From an uncultured Sphingomonas sp. (GTDB lineage: Bacteria; Pseudomonadota; Alphaproteobacteria; Sphingomonadales; Sphingomonadaceae), in contig CAJYLV010000021.1 in NCBI GenBank assembly GCA_913776255.1, forward strand, positions 1 to 57,628: 57,628 nucleotides of DNA, given 5' to 3'. The translations under genes and the position numbers were made by a program. The notes under the pieces are model-generated. The model was given only the letters and a program-made list of their open reading frames with translations, made no database searches and was not told the origin of the DNA. Positions 10,088 to 19,976 of this stretch are shown here, in pieces. How positions within the stretch are numbered: the first letter of the stretch is position 1; every line of letters starts with the position of its first letter.

Positions 10088-11551
10088 TTAACCTACCGAG
10101 CCCTCAAGACTGATCCCGAGCAGCTTCTGCGCCTCGACCGCGAACTCCATCGGGAGCTGCTGCAGCACCTCGCGCGCGAAGCCGTTGACGATCAATGCGA
10201 CCGCCGCCTCGGCGTCCAGCCCGCGCGACATCGCGTAGAACAGCTGGTCCTCGCTGATCTTCGACGTCGTCGCCTCATGCTCGATCTGCGCGCTGGGGTT
10301 CTTGACCTCGATATACGGCACGGTGTGCGCGCCGCACTGGTCGCTGAGCAGCAGCGAGTCGCATTGCGTGAAGTTGCGGACGTTCTCGGCGCTCGCCGCA
10401 ACGCGCACCAGCCCGCGATAGGTATTGTCGGAGCGCCCGGCGCTGATCCCTTTCGACACGATCGTCGACTTCGTGTTCTTGCCGAGGTGGATCATCTTGG
10501 TGCCGGTATCGGCCTGCTGGCGGTTGTTCGTCACCGCCACCGAATAGAATTCGCCGACCGAGCCGTCGCCCGCCAGCACGCACGACGGGTACTTCCACGT
10601 GATCGCGCTGCCGGTCTCGACCTGCGTCCACGACACCTTGCTGTTCTTGCCTTGGCAGAGCGCGCGCTTGGTGACGAAATTGTAGATGCCGCCGACGCCG
10701 TTCTCGTCGCCGGGATACCAGTTCTGGACGGTCGAATATTTGATCTCGGCATCGTCCATCGCGACCAGCTCGACCACCGCGGCGTGGAGCTGGTTCTCGT
10801 CGCGCATCGGCGCGGTGCAGCCTTCGAGATAGGAGACATACGCCCCCTCGTCGGCGACGATCAGCGTGCGCTCGAACTGGCCGGTGTTCTCGGCATTGAT
10901 GCGAAAATAGGTGCTCAGTTCCATCGGGCAGCGCACGCCCTTCGGCACATAGACGAACGTGCCGTCGGAGAAGACCGCCGAATTGAGCGTCGCGAAATAA
11001 TTGTCGCGCTGCGGCACGACCTTGCCGAGCCACTTCTTCACCAGCTCGGGATATTCGCGGATCGCCTCGCTGATCGACAGGAAAATCACCCCCGCCGCCT
11101 TCAGCTCGGCGCGGAAGGTGGTGGCGACCGAGACGCTGTCGAACACCGCGTCGACCGCGACCTTGCGCGCGCCCTCGACCCCGGCCAGCACCTCCTGCTC
11201 GGCGATCGGGATGCCGAGCTTCTCATAGGTGCGGCGGATCTCGGGATCGAGCTCGTCGAGCGAGGCGATCGTCTTCTTCACCTTCGGCTCGGCGTAATAA
11301 TAGGCGTCCTGATAGTCGATCGGCGGGACGTTGAGCTTCGCCCAGTCGGGCGCCTCCAGCGTCTGCCAGACGCGGAACGCCTTCAGCCGCCAGTCGAGCA
11401 TCCATTCCGGCTCGTTCTTCTTCGCCGAGATATAGCGGACGGTGTCCTCGCTCAGCCCCTTGGGCGCGAAGTCCTGCTCGACGTCGGTCGCGAAGCCCCA
11501 TTCGTACTTCTTGGCGACGGCGGCATGCGCCTCGGCGTTCTTGGTGGCCAT
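10088..11551 (-). CDS. sufB: Fe-S cluster assembly protein SufB
   Basis: A 487-residue SufB, the scaffold subunit on which the cluster is built. The family blocks [18 protein letters not shown] near the N-terminus and [18 protein letters not shown] and [17 protein letters not shown] near the C-terminus are intact, including the conserved Cys and the Glu/His region that contacts SufD. The start lies two bases after the sufR stop, so it is the first structural gene of the operon. Confidence 0.97.
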   Translation of the reverse strand: MATKNAEAHAAVAKKYEWGFATDVEQDFAPKGLSEDTVRYISAKKNEPEWMLDWRLKAFRVWQTLEAPDWAKLNVPPIDYQDAYYYAEPKVKKTIASLDELDPEIRRTYEKLGIPIAEQEVLAGVEGARKVAVDAVFDSVSVATTFRAELKAAGVIFLSISEAIREYPELVKKWLGKVVPQRDNYFATLNSAVFSDGTFVYVPKGVRCPMELSTYFRINAENTGQFERTLIVADEGAYVSYLEGCTAPMRDENQLHAAVVELVAMDDAEIKYSTVQNWYPGDENGVGGIYNFVTKRALCQGKNSKVSWTQVETGSAITWKYPSCVLAGDGSVGEFYSVAVTNNRQQADTGTKMIHLGKNTKSTIVSKGISAGRSDNTYRGLVRVAASAENVRNFTQCDSLLLSDQCGAHTVPYIEVKNPSAQIEHEATTSKISEDQLFYAMSRGLDAEAAVALIVNGFAREVLQQLPMEFAVEAQKLLGISLEGSVG

Positions 11552-11553
11552 GA

Positions 11554-12000
11554 TTATGCCTCAACCTTCATCTGCTGCTGCGCCGCGGGCGGCGCGTCTG
11601 CGGCGAGTTGCGCGAGCGTGATCCCCGCCAGCGCCCCGCGCACCGCCTGGTTGACCGCACCCCAGTGCGGCTTCACCCGGCAATTTCCCTCGATCGCGCA
11701 ATCGTGATTCGCCGCATCCACGCACGAGGTCATCGCGATCGGCCCCTCGACCGCCTCGACGATGTCGGCGAGCGTGATCGACGCCGGCGGACGCGACAGC
11801 CGGATGCCCCCGCCGGTGCCGCGCGCGCTGTCGATCAGCCCGGCCGCGGCGAGCTTGCTGACCAGCTTCTGCGCGGTCGGCAGCGGCACGCCGGTCTCCT
11901 CGGCGAGCAGCGTCGCATTCTGCCGCGCCATTCCGCCGCAATGCCGCGCGGCGGCGCCGAGCAGCACCACGGCATAATCGGTCAGGCTGGACAGTCTCAT
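11554..12000 (-). CDS. sufR: SUF system regulator, Rrf2 family (SufR/IscR-like)
   Basis: A 148-residue Rrf2-type winged-helix repressor heading the suf operon. The N-terminal helix-turn-helix ([11 protein letters not shown]..., then [13 protein letters not shown]) is followed by a loop with three cysteines at 93, 101 and 107 that would ligate an Fe-S cluster and sense cell Fe-S status. Two bases separate its stop from sufB. By family analogy it represses its own operon when clusters are plentiful; I could not define an operator with confidence in the AT-richer 12001-12075 region. Confidence 0.92.
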   Translation of the reverse strand: MRLSSLTDYAVVLLGAAARHCGGMARQNATLLAEETGVPLPTAQKLVSKLAAAGLIDSARGTGGGIRLSRPPASITLADIVEAVEGPIAMTSCVDAANHDCAIEGNCRVKPHWGAVNQAVRGALAGITLAQLAADAPPAAQQQMKVEA

Positions 12001-12104
12001 GCCGCTTGGCGCATCTGTTGCGAACCACTCTCAAATCGGATCGAATCGTTCCGATTGGGCAGATGGTCGTTTGTCGGCGCGAAATCAACCGCTGCGTGCG
12101 GATC

Positions 12105-12136
12105 AAAAAAAGGGCCCGGCATCGCTGCCGGGCCCT
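12105..12136 (-). terminator. rho-independent terminator, possibly of a small RNA
   Basis: A perfect 10-bp stem (AGGGCCCGGC / GCCGGGCCCT, loop of six) followed on the minus strand by seven T. No gene lies immediately upstream on that strand: the next 170 bases lead back to the pyrD start on the opposite strand. The transcript it ends is therefore unknown and may be an sRNA arising between 12140 and 12300. The 12001-12307 gap otherwise holds the sufR promoter region and the palindrome below. Confidence 0.75.
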
Positions 12137-12230
12137 CCAGGAAAGAGACTTCCCTGAGGAAGCCCTTCGGGTCGCAGGAGTGTTATGCCGCCGATTCGGC
12201 CGCAAAGATTGGATGGATGCGACGCAAGCG

Positions 12231-12255
12231 GCGGCAAAATTTACAATTTTGCCGC
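12231..12255. promoter_or_regulatory. perfect 11-bp inverted repeat with AT core
   Basis: GCGGCAAAATT-TAC-AATTTTGCCGC, perfectly paired, lies between the terminator and pyrD. The AT-rich core in GC-rich DNA suggests an operator or a bidirectional terminator stem; without a T-run on either strand the operator reading is slightly favoured. Confidence 0.5.
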
Positions 12256-12307
12256 AGGCGCCGCCGGTGCTTGATCTCTGCGCGGGCGGGGGCGAAACGC
12301 AGCGGCC

Positions 12308-13333
12308 ATGGCCGACCTGTTTTCCCGCCTCGCGCGCACGCTCGATCCCGAAACCGCGCACGTCTGGGCGATCCGCGCGCTCGGCGGCTGGGGGCGCAGC
12401 GGTGCGCCGCTCGCGGGCGCGATGCCGCGGCTGGAGACCCGCGTCGCGGGGGTGACCTTCCCCAACCCGGTCGGGCTGGCGGCGGGGCTCGACAAGGATG
12501 CGCGCGCGATCACCGGGCTGGTGGCGCTGGGGTTCGGCTCGGTCGAGGTCGGGACGCTGACGCCGCGCGCGCAGCCGGGCAATCCGACGCCGCGGCTGTT
12601 CCGGCTGGCCGAGGACCGCGCGGTCATCAACCGCATGGGGTTCAACAACGGCGGGCTTGCCGCCGGCGTCGCACGCGCGCGCGCCGCGAACCGGCGCGGC
12701 GGGGTGCTGGGGATCAACGTCGGCGCGAACAAGGACGCGACCGATCGCGTCGCCGACTATGTCGCGGGGGTGCGCGCGGCGGCGGCGGTGGCGGATTATG
12801 TGACGATCAACATCAGCTCGCCCAACACGCCGGGCTTGCGCGACCTGCAACAGGGCGCGGCGCTCGACGAATTGCTGGCCGCGTGCGTCGCGGAGCGCGG
12901 GACGACGCCGTTGTTCCTGAAGATCGCGCCCGATCTCGACGCGGCGGGGATCGACGGGGTAGCGAAAGCGGCGATCGCGCGCGGGGTCGATGCGCTGGTG
13001 ATCGGCAATACGACGATCGCGCGTCCGGCGTTGCGGAGTGTCCACGCCGGGGAGCTCGGCGGGCTGTCGGGCGCGCCGTTGCGCGCGCTGGCGGCGGCGA
13101 AGCTGGCCGAGGTGCGCGCCGCGACCGGCGGGCAGATCGCGCTGGTCGCGGCGGGCGGGATCGACAGCGGCGCGGAGGCCTATGCGCGGATCCGGGCCGG
13201 GGCGAGCCTGGTGCAGCTTTATTCGGCGCTGGTCTATGAAGGGCCGGGGCTGCCGCGGCGGATCGTGACCGAGCTGGCGGCGTGTCTGGCGCGCGATGGC
13301 TTCGCGAGCGTCGCGGAGGCGGTGGCGGCGTAG
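12308..13333 (+). CDS. pyrD: dihydroorotate dehydrogenase (quinone), class 2
   Basis: A 341-residue membrane-associated flavoenzyme oxidising dihydroorotate to orotate in pyrimidine synthesis. The TIM barrel shows the FMN and substrate motifs NPVGLAAGLDKDA, NRMGFNNGG, NISSPNTPGLRDLQ (the class 2 catalytic Ser lies in this block) and VAAGGIDSG. The N-terminal helices are typical of the quinone-linked class. It stands alone here; pyrC is 40 kb away in the same window. Confidence 0.96.
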   Translation: MADLFSRLARTLDPETAHVWAIRALGGWGRSGAPLAGAMPRLETRVAGVTFPNPVGLAAGLDKDARAITGLVALGFGSVEVGTLTPRAQPGNPTPRLFRLAEDRAVINRMGFNNGGLAAGVARARAANRRGGVLGINVGANKDATDRVADYVAGVRAAAAVADYVTINISSPNTPGLRDLQQGAALDELLAACVAERGTTPLFLKIAPDLDAAGIDGVAKAAIARGVDALVIGNTTIARPALRSVHAGELGGLSGAPLRALAAAKLAEVRAATGGQIALVAAGGIDSGAEAYARIRAGASLVQLYSALVYEGPGLPRRIVTELAACLARDGFASVAEAVAA

Positions 13334-13339
13334 CAGCTC

Positions 13340-13416
13340 CGTCATTGCGAGCGTAGCGAAGCAATCCAGGGCCGGATCAGGACGCCCTGGATTGCTTCGC
13401 TACGCTCGCAATGACG
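13340..13416. repeat. palindromic repeat, family B copy 1
   Basis: A 77-bp near-perfect palindrome with ends CGTCATTGCGAGCGTAGCG and its complement, centre around GGGCCGGATCAGGACGCCC. It sits between the convergent pyrD and ggt genes and could act as a bidirectional terminator. Confidence 0.9.
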
Positions 13417-13417
13417 G

Positions 13418-15184
13418 TCAGGGCGCCGGCTCGATCGCGACCTTGCCTTCGCGGCGCGGGTCGTAGCCGCCGTCGAGGCGGCCGTCGCGCAGGATGATGC
13501 CGTGGAGGCCCGAATCCTCGCCCTGCCCCGGCCGCACGACCACGCCGCGCGCCGCCAGCCCGTCGCGCACCGTGGGCGGGAAGCGCGACGCCTCGCCCTG
13601 GAAGCTGTCGCCCTTGGCGATCAGGTTCGGCAGCGCCAGCGCCTCCTGCATCGGCAGCCGCCAGTCGATGGCCGCCACCGCCGCCTTGCCGACATAGGCG
13701 AGGATCGCATTGCCGCCCGCCGAGCCGAGCGCGCCGACGAAGCGCCGGCCGTCGTCGAGCAGCACCAGCGGGGTCATCGACGAGCGCGGGCGCTTGCCCG
13801 CCGCCACCGCATTGGCGGCCGGCCTGCCGGCGGCATCGCGCGGGCTGAACGAGAAATCGGTCATCTGGTTGTTGAGGAAGAAGCCGTCGACCATCCGTCC
13901 CGAGCCGAAGATCGACTCGACCGTCGTGGTGATCGACACGACGTTGCCGCGCGCATCGCCGACGACGAAATGCGAGGTGCCGGTCGGCTCGAGCGTGCGA
14001 TCGGCGGCCGCGGTGGGGGCACCGGCCGGGTCGCCCGGCGCGGGCGCGGGGCCGGCGCGGGTGCCGATCAGCTGCGCGCGTTTCGCCAGATAATCGGGCG
14101 CGAGCAGCCCGGCGACGGGCACGTCGACGAACGCGGGATCGCCGACGTAACGGTCGCGATCGGCGTACATCAGTCGGCTCGCCTCGGCGAACAGGAACCA
14201 TGCCTGCGGATCGTTCGGCCCGCGCGTCGCGATGTCGGTGCGCTCCAGCAGCCCGAGCAACTCCAGCAGCCCGACCCCGCTGGCGGGCGGCGGCGGGGCG
14301 CAGACCAACAGCACGCGATACGGCGCGCAGACCGGCTCGCGCACCACCGGGCGATAGCCGGCGAGATCGGCGAGCGTCATCGTCCCGGCGAGCGGGCCCT
14401 GCGTGGTGCGCGCGACGATCCGCCGCGCGGTTTCGCCGGTGTAGAGCGCGTCGGGGCCTTCATCGGCGAGCCGGGTCAGGAAGGCGGCATAAGCGGGGTT
14501 GCGGAGCCGGTCGCCCGCGCGGAGCAACCCGCCGCCGGGGCGCGCGAAATAGGCGCGGACATCGGGCGCGCCCAGCTCGGCGTAATTGCCGCCGAGAAAG
14601 CGCGCGAGCCGCGGCGAGACGATGAACCCGTCCCTGGCGGTGCGGCGGGCATCGCCGAACAACGTGTTCCACGGGAGCCGGCCATGTTCGGCCTGCACCA
14701 TCGCCAGCATCTTCACCGCGCCGGGCACGCCGGTCGCGCGCCCGCTGAGCACCGCCTGCGCGAACGGCAGCGGCCGGCCATTGTCGTCGAGGAACATGTC
14801 GGGCGTCGCGCCGGCCGGGGCGGTCTCGCGCCCGTCATAGACGCGCACCTGCCGCGCCGCGGCGTCGTAGTAGGTCAGGAACGCGCCGCCGCCGACGCCG
14901 GAGCTTTGCGGCTCGACCAGCGACAGCATCGCCTGCACCGCCACCGCCGCATCCGCCGCCGAGCCGCCGCGGCGCAGCACCGCCATCCCGGCATCGGTGG
15001 CGAGCGGGTTCGCCGAAACCACGAAGATCTGCGCCTTCGGGGTCAGGGCGGACGGGTTCGGGGCGGACGGGGCCGGTGCGGGCGGGGCGACCGCGGCCTG
15101 CGGGGCGGCGCACGCGCCCAGCACCAGGGCCGCGCCGAACAGGAGGGAGCGAAGGCGCAGCGCGCCGTGTCTCGTGCCGATCAT
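13418..15184 (-). CDS. ggt: gamma-glutamyltransferase (glutathione hydrolase), lipoprotein
   Basis: A 588-residue N-terminal nucleophile hydrolase of the gamma-glutamyltranspeptidase family that cleaves glutathione in the periplasm. The ATG at 15184 gives a lipoprotein signal ending LVLGAC, followed by an Ala/Pro-rich linker. Autocleavage should occur before the threonine of GTSHFVV (about residue 400), giving large and small subunits. SSGVGGGAFLTYYD in the large subunit and the substrate-binding PLVLLDDGR region in the small one are intact. The open frame extends 121 codons upstream without homology. Confidence 0.92.
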   Translation of the reverse strand: MIGTRHGALRLRSLLFGAALVLGACAAPQAAVAPPAPAPSAPNPSALTPKAQIFVVSANPLATDAGMAVLRRGGSAADAAVAVQAMLSLVEPQSSGVGGGAFLTYYDAAARQVRVYDGRETAPAGATPDMFLDDNGRPLPFAQAVLSGRATGVPGAVKMLAMVQAEHGRLPWNTLFGDARRTARDGFIVSPRLARFLGGNYAELGAPDVRAYFARPGGGLLRAGDRLRNPAYAAFLTRLADEGPDALYTGETARRIVARTTQGPLAGTMTLADLAGYRPVVREPVCAPYRVLLVCAPPPPASGVGLLELLGLLERTDIATRGPNDPQAWFLFAEASRLMYADRDRYVGDPAFVDVPVAGLLAPDYLAKRAQLIGTRAGPAPAPGDPAGAPTAAADRTLEPTGTSHFVVGDARGNVVSITTTVESIFGSGRMVDGFFLNNQMTDFSFSPRDAAGRPAANAVAAGKRPRSSMTPLVLLDDGRRFVGALGSAGGNAILAYVGKAAVAAIDWRLPMQEALALPNLIAKGDSFQGEASRFPPTVRDGLAARGVVVRPGQGEDSGLHGIILRDGRLDGGYDPRREGKVAIEPAP

Positions 15185-15248
15185 CGCGCTCTCCGATAGC
15201 GGTGGCGCGGGACAGCGTCCATGCTGGCGCGGCGTTGAAATCCTTGGC

Positions 15249-17084
15249 ATGACGCAAGGGAAAGGGCGGCACGCCCGCAAGGAGAGGAGCGGCACCATTA
15301 TTCGTCGGCTGGAACCATTCCCCAATCTGGTGACGATGTTCTTCACCCGCGCCGCGGAGAAGGGCGACGCGCCGTTCCTGTGGCAGAAGCGCGACGGCCA
15401 ATGGGTGTCGATCAGCTGGCGCGAGGCGGCCGAGACGGTCGCGCGGCTGGCGACGGGGCTGCGCGCGGTCGGGCTGGAGCGCGGCGACCGCGTGATGCTG
15501 GTGAGCGAAAACCGCCCCGAATGGTGCCTGTCCGATCTGGCGATCATGGCGGCGGGCTGCGTGACCGTCCCGACCTACACCACCAATACCGAGCGCGACC
15601 ACGCGCACATCATCGAGAATTCGGGCGCGAAGGCGGTGATCGTCTCGACCGCGAAGCTCGCCAAGGGGTTGATGCCCGCGATCCTGCGCTCGATCCGGCC
15701 GCAGATGCTGATCGGGATCGAGCCGATGCGGCTGGGGCAGACCGCGATCGACGTCCACGACTGGCGGACGCTGATCGAGCAACATCCCGCCGAGGTCGCC
15801 AGCGTCGCGGCGCAGGCCGATTTCGCGCGCAGCGATCTGGCCTGCATCATCTATACCAGCGGCACCGGCGGCGCGCCGCGCGGGGTGATGCAGCATCACG
15901 GCGCGATCCTGCACAATGTCGCGGGCTGCTCGGCGGTGGTGGCGGAGGATTTCGGCTGGGGCGACGAGGTGTTCCTGTCGTTCCTGCCGCTCAGCCACGC
16001 CTATGAGCATACCGGCGGGCAGCATTTCCCGATCGGGATGGGCGGGCAGATCTATTACGCCGAGGGGATCGACAAGCTCGCCGCCAATATCGAGGAGGTG
16101 CGCCCGACGATCATGTTCGTCGTGCCGCGGCTGTTCGAGGTGCTGCGCACGCGGATCAGCAAGGCGATCGAGCGGCAGGGCGGCCTGCCCGCCAAATTGC
16201 TCGCCGCCGCGCTGGATATCGGGGCGAAGCGTGATGCCGGGCGGCTGCGGCTGGGCGACCGGCCCAAGGCGCTGCTGGTCGACACGCTGTTCAAGCCTAA
16301 GATCGCGCGCAAGTTCGGCGGGCGGATGAAGGCGATGATCTCGGGCGGCGCGCCGCTCACCCCGGAGGTGGGGGTGTTCTTCCAGTCGCTGGGCATCACC
16401 TTCCTGCAGGGCTATGGCCAGACCGAGGCGGCGCCGGTGATCTCGTGCAACCGCCCCAGCGCCGGGGTGACGATGGACTCGGTCGGCCCGCCGCTCGCCG
16501 ATACCGAGGTGAGGATCGCCGAGGACGGCGAGATCCTCGTCAAGGGCGAGCTGGTGATGCACGGCTATTGGCGGAACGAGGCCGAGACGGCGCGGGTGCT
16601 CAAGGACGGCTGGCTGCACACCGGCGACATCGGCGAGATCGATGCCGGCGGGCGCATCCGCATCACCGATCGCAAGAAAGACCTCATCATCAACGACAAG
16701 GGCGAGAATGTCGCGCCCCAGAAGGTCGAGGGGCTGCTGACGCTCCAGCCCGAGATCGGGCAGGCGATGATCGCCGGCGACCGCAAGCCGCACATGGTGG
16801 CGGTGCTGGTGCCCGATGCCGAGTGGAGCGCCGAATGGGCCGCGGCGCACGGCAAGCAGGGCGCGGTGCTGGCGGAGGATCCGGCGTATCGGTCGGCGGT
16901 GCAGGCGGCGGTGGATCGCACCAATGCGATGCTGTCGGTGACCGAGCGGGTGCGGCGGTGGATCCTGGCGGACGCGCCGTTCTCGATCGAGAACGAGCAG
17001 CTCACGCCGAGCCTGAAGATCCGCCGGCATGTGTTGCGGCAGGTGTATGGCGCGCGGCTGGATGCGCTTTATGGGGCGGGGTGA
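15249..17084 (+). CDS. AMP-dependent long-chain fatty-acid CoA ligase
   Basis: A 611-residue ANL-superfamily enzyme activating fatty acids to acyl-CoA via acyl-AMP. The P-loop-like YTSGTGGAPRGVM (with Gly replacing the usual Thr after SGT), the GYGQTEAAP motif and the C-terminal hinge ITDRKKDLIINDKGENVAP are present. FACL signature and length fit long-chain synthetases of the FadD15 type. The ATG 15249 start is divergent from ggt with ~64 bp between. Substrate chain length cannot be read from the sequence. Confidence 0.9.
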   Translation: MTQGKGRHARKERSGTIIRRLEPFPNLVTMFFTRAAEKGDAPFLWQKRDGQWVSISWREAAETVARLATGLRAVGLERGDRVMLVSENRPEWCLSDLAIMAAGCVTVPTYTTNTERDHAHIIENSGAKAVIVSTAKLAKGLMPAILRSIRPQMLIGIEPMRLGQTAIDVHDWRTLIEQHPAEVASVAAQADFARSDLACIIYTSGTGGAPRGVMQHHGAILHNVAGCSAVVAEDFGWGDEVFLSFLPLSHAYEHTGGQHFPIGMGGQIYYAEGIDKLAANIEEVRPTIMFVVPRLFEVLRTRISKAIERQGGLPAKLLAAALDIGAKRDAGRLRLGDRPKALLVDTLFKPKIARKFGGRMKAMISGGAPLTPEVGVFFQSLGITFLQGYGQTEAAPVISCNRPSAGVTMDSVGPPLADTEVRIAEDGEILVKGELVMHGYWRNEAETARVLKDGWLHTGDIGEIDAGGRIRITDRKKDLIINDKGENVAPQKVEGLLTLQPEIGQAMIAGDRKPHMVAVLVPDAEWSAEWAAAHGKQGAVLAEDPAYRSAVQAAVDRTNAMLSVTERVRRWILADAPFSIENEQLTPSLKIRRHVLRQVYGARLDALYGAG

Positions 17085-17125
17085 GCGGCGCTCCATTTTT
17101 GAGCGATCCGTCGGCGATGTAACGC

Positions 17126-17259
17126 CGTCGCCCCTGCGCAGGCAGGGGCCTATGTCTGTTTAGTCGGTGTGTGCGGGTCCGGACACAGGGGCCGGTCGTG
17201 TGTCCACGCTGTCCCGCGTGACGCGACAGACATCGGCCCCTGCCTTCGCAGGGGCGACG
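17126..17259. repeat. MITE-like palindromic repeat, family A copy 3
   Basis: A complete 134-bp unit with both hairpin termini (CGTCGCCCCTGCGCAGG at left, its complement with TTC loop at right). Its right edge is one base from the stop codon of the GIY-YIG gene. Confidence 0.9.
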
Positions 17260-17260
17260 G

Positions 17261-17545
17261 TTACATGTTGATCTTTTCCCATAGATCCTCCCAATCGGGG
17301 TTCATCCGCCCGATCAGGTTGAGCTTCCACGCGCGCTTCCACTTCTTGAGCGCCTTTTCCCGCGTGATCGCTTCGAGCACCGTGTCGTGCTGTTCGACAT
17401 ACACCAGCCGCGTCAGGCCGTGCTCACGGCAGAAGTCGGAACCCCTGCCCTCGCGGTGCTGCTGGACGCGCGCCGCCAGATTGCCGGTCACGCCGATGTA
17501 GAGCGTGCCGCTGGGTGCATCGGTCATGATGTACACCCAAGCCAT
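17261..17545 (-). CDS. small GIY-YIG family protein
   Basis: A 94-residue stand-alone GIY-YIG nuclease-fold protein (UPF0213/YhbQ-like). It begins VYIMTDAPSGTLYIGVTG, the GIY-YIG equivalent, with the conserved Arg (NLAARVQQHREG), the catalytic-type Glu region (AITREKALKKWKR) and the closing NPDWEDLW. Its TAA stop abuts a complete family A repeat, and a half-repeat lies just upstream of the start at 17572-17584, so the gene is embedded in repeat sequence. Function of this group is not established. Confidence 0.88.
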   Translation of the reverse strand: MAWVYIMTDAPSGTLYIGVTGNLAARVQQHREGRGSDFCREHGLTRLVYVEQHDTVLEAITREKALKKWKRAWKLNLIGRMNPDWEDLWEKINM

Positions 17546-17571
17546 CGTGCGGCAGCGCTCCGAATGAGAGA

Positions 17572-17584
17572 CGCAGGGGCGACG
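17572..17584. repeat. solo half-end of family A repeat
   Basis: CGCAGGGGCGACG, identical to the outer part of a family A terminus, just upstream of the GIY-YIG start and next to the stop of the sugar dehydrogenase gene. Confidence 0.6.
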
Positions 17585-17585
17585 G

Positions 17586-18914
17586 TCAGTTGCCCGCGCT
17601 GACCCGCCAGACCGTGTTGCCGACATCGTCCGCGACCAGCAGCGCGCCGGCCTTGTCGGTGATGACGCCGACCGGGCGGCCGTGCGCCTCGTCGTCCTTG
17701 TTGAGGAAGCCGGTCAGCACGTCGACGGGCTTGGCACCCTTCACCGGCCAGCCGCTCGCGTCGAAGGGCACGAACACGACCTTGTAGCCCGACAGCGGCT
17801 TGCGGTTCCACGACCCGTGCTCGCCGATGAACGCGCCGCGCGCGAAGCGGTCGCCGAGCTTCGCGTCCGCCGCGAAGGTCAGCCCGAGCGCGGCGACGTG
17901 CGGCCCCAAGGCATAATCGGGGCGCTTGGCATATTGCTGCAATTGCGGGTTCTTGGGCTCGACGCGCGGGTCGATATAGCCGCCCCAGTAATACCACGGC
18001 CAGCCGAAGTGATCGCCCAACTCGACCGCGGTCAGGTAATCGGGGACGAGGTCCGAACCGAGCATGTCGCGCTCGTTGACGACGGTCCACAGCCGGTTGG
18101 TGCCGGGGACCAGCGCCATGCCGTTGGCGTTGCGGAGCCCGGCGGCGAAGACGCGATACTTCTTGCTGTCGGGATAGACCTGCAGGATCGCGGCGCGATC
18201 GTGCTCGGCATCGAGCCCGTCGTCGGCGATGTTGGTCGCCGAGCCGACCGAGACGTAAAGCGTCTTGCCGTCCTCCGCGACGATCACGTTGCGCGACCAG
18301 TGGTTGCCGCCGCCGGGGTAGGTAACGACCGTCTCGGGACGCGCGGTGATCTTCGTCTCGCCGTCGCGGTAGGGCACACGAACCAGCGCGTCAGTGTTGG
18401 CGATGTAGAGCTGACCGTTCAGCAGCGCCATGCCCGAGGGCGAGTTGAGCCCGGTGAGGAACGGCGTCTTCACTTCCGCCACGCCGTCGCCGTTCGCATC
18501 GCGCAGCAGCGTGATGCGGTTGGCGGACGGCACGCCCGCGCCGACCCGGCCGAGCAGCTGGCGCATCACCCAGCCCTTGATGCCGCCGCCGGAGCGCGGC
18601 GGCGAATTGGTCTCGGCGACCAGCACGTCGCCATTGGGCAGGCGGTAGAGCCAGCGCGGATGGTCGAGCCCGGTCGCGAACGCGGCGGTTCTGAGCCCGG
18701 CGGCGGCGGTCGGGGCTTCGCCGGCCTTCCAGCCGATCGGGTCGGCGGTCTTGACGGTCGGGAGCACCTGTTCGCGCGGCGGCGTGATGTCCGGGCGCGC
18801 GCCGGTCACCGCCGCAACGTCGCGCCGCGCGGCGTCGGGCCACGACAGATAGAGGAAGATCGCGACCGCGAGGGCGATCAGCAGGCCGATGACGGCGAGG
18901 ACGTGTTTGCGCAT
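17586..18914 (-). CDS. PQQ-dependent sugar dehydrogenase family protein (sorbosone dehydrogenase-like)
   Basis: A 442-residue protein with one N-terminal membrane anchor (IGLLIALAVAIFLYLSW) and a six-bladed beta-propeller of the GSDH/sorbosone dehydrogenase family (LDHPRWLYRLPNGDVLVAET; GGNHWSRNV; AAGLRNANGMA; GEHGSWNRKPLSGYKV). The family oxidises aldoses or related sugars in the periplasm using PQQ. The catalytic His may be the one in GGNHW. No PQQ synthesis gene is in the window, and the true substrate is unknown. Confidence 0.85.
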   Translation of the reverse strand: MRKHVLAVIGLLIALAVAIFLYLSWPDAARRDVAAVTGARPDITPPREQVLPTVKTADPIGWKAGEAPTAAAGLRTAAFATGLDHPRWLYRLPNGDVLVAETNSPPRSGGGIKGWVMRQLLGRVGAGVPSANRITLLRDANGDGVAEVKTPFLTGLNSPSGMALLNGQLYIANTDALVRVPYRDGETKITARPETVVTYPGGGNHWSRNVIVAEDGKTLYVSVGSATNIADDGLDAEHDRAAILQVYPDSKKYRVFAAGLRNANGMALVPGTNRLWTVVNERDMLGSDLVPDYLTAVELGDHFGWPWYYWGGYIDPRVEPKNPQLQQYAKRPDYALGPHVAALGLTFAADAKLGDRFARGAFIGEHGSWNRKPLSGYKVVFVPFDASGWPVKGAKPVDVLTGFLNKDDEAHGRPVGVITDKAGALLVADDVGNTVWRVSAGN

Positions 18915-18969
18915 GACGCGAATGTAGGCGCGCGCGCGGGGGGACGCTACCGGGTTCGTCGGTGCGGTT

Positions 18970-19046
18970 CGTCATTGCGAGCGCAGCGACGCAATCCAGC
19001 GCCGGATCAGGACGCCCTGGATTGCTTCGCTCCGCTCGCAATGACG
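18970..19046. repeat. palindromic repeat, family B copy 2
   Basis: Same CGTCATTGCGAGCG palindrome as copy 1, with SNPs (GCAGCGACGCAATCCAGCG on the left side) that make the stem slightly imperfect. Located between corC and the sugar dehydrogenase. Confidence 0.9.
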
Positions 19047-19050
19047 GTCG

Positions 19051-19965
<915 letters not shown>

Positions 19966-19976
19966 GGCCGTGGTGT

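Noticed and set aside
11561..13345. 594-codon minus-strand frame opposite pyrD
   Set aside because: Antisense shadow running into the sufR region in the wrong frame.
14835..17096. 753-codon minus-strand frame opposite the acyl-CoA ligase
   Set aside because: Antisense shadow with His/Arg/Asp-rich composition; the ligase motifs lie on the plus strand.
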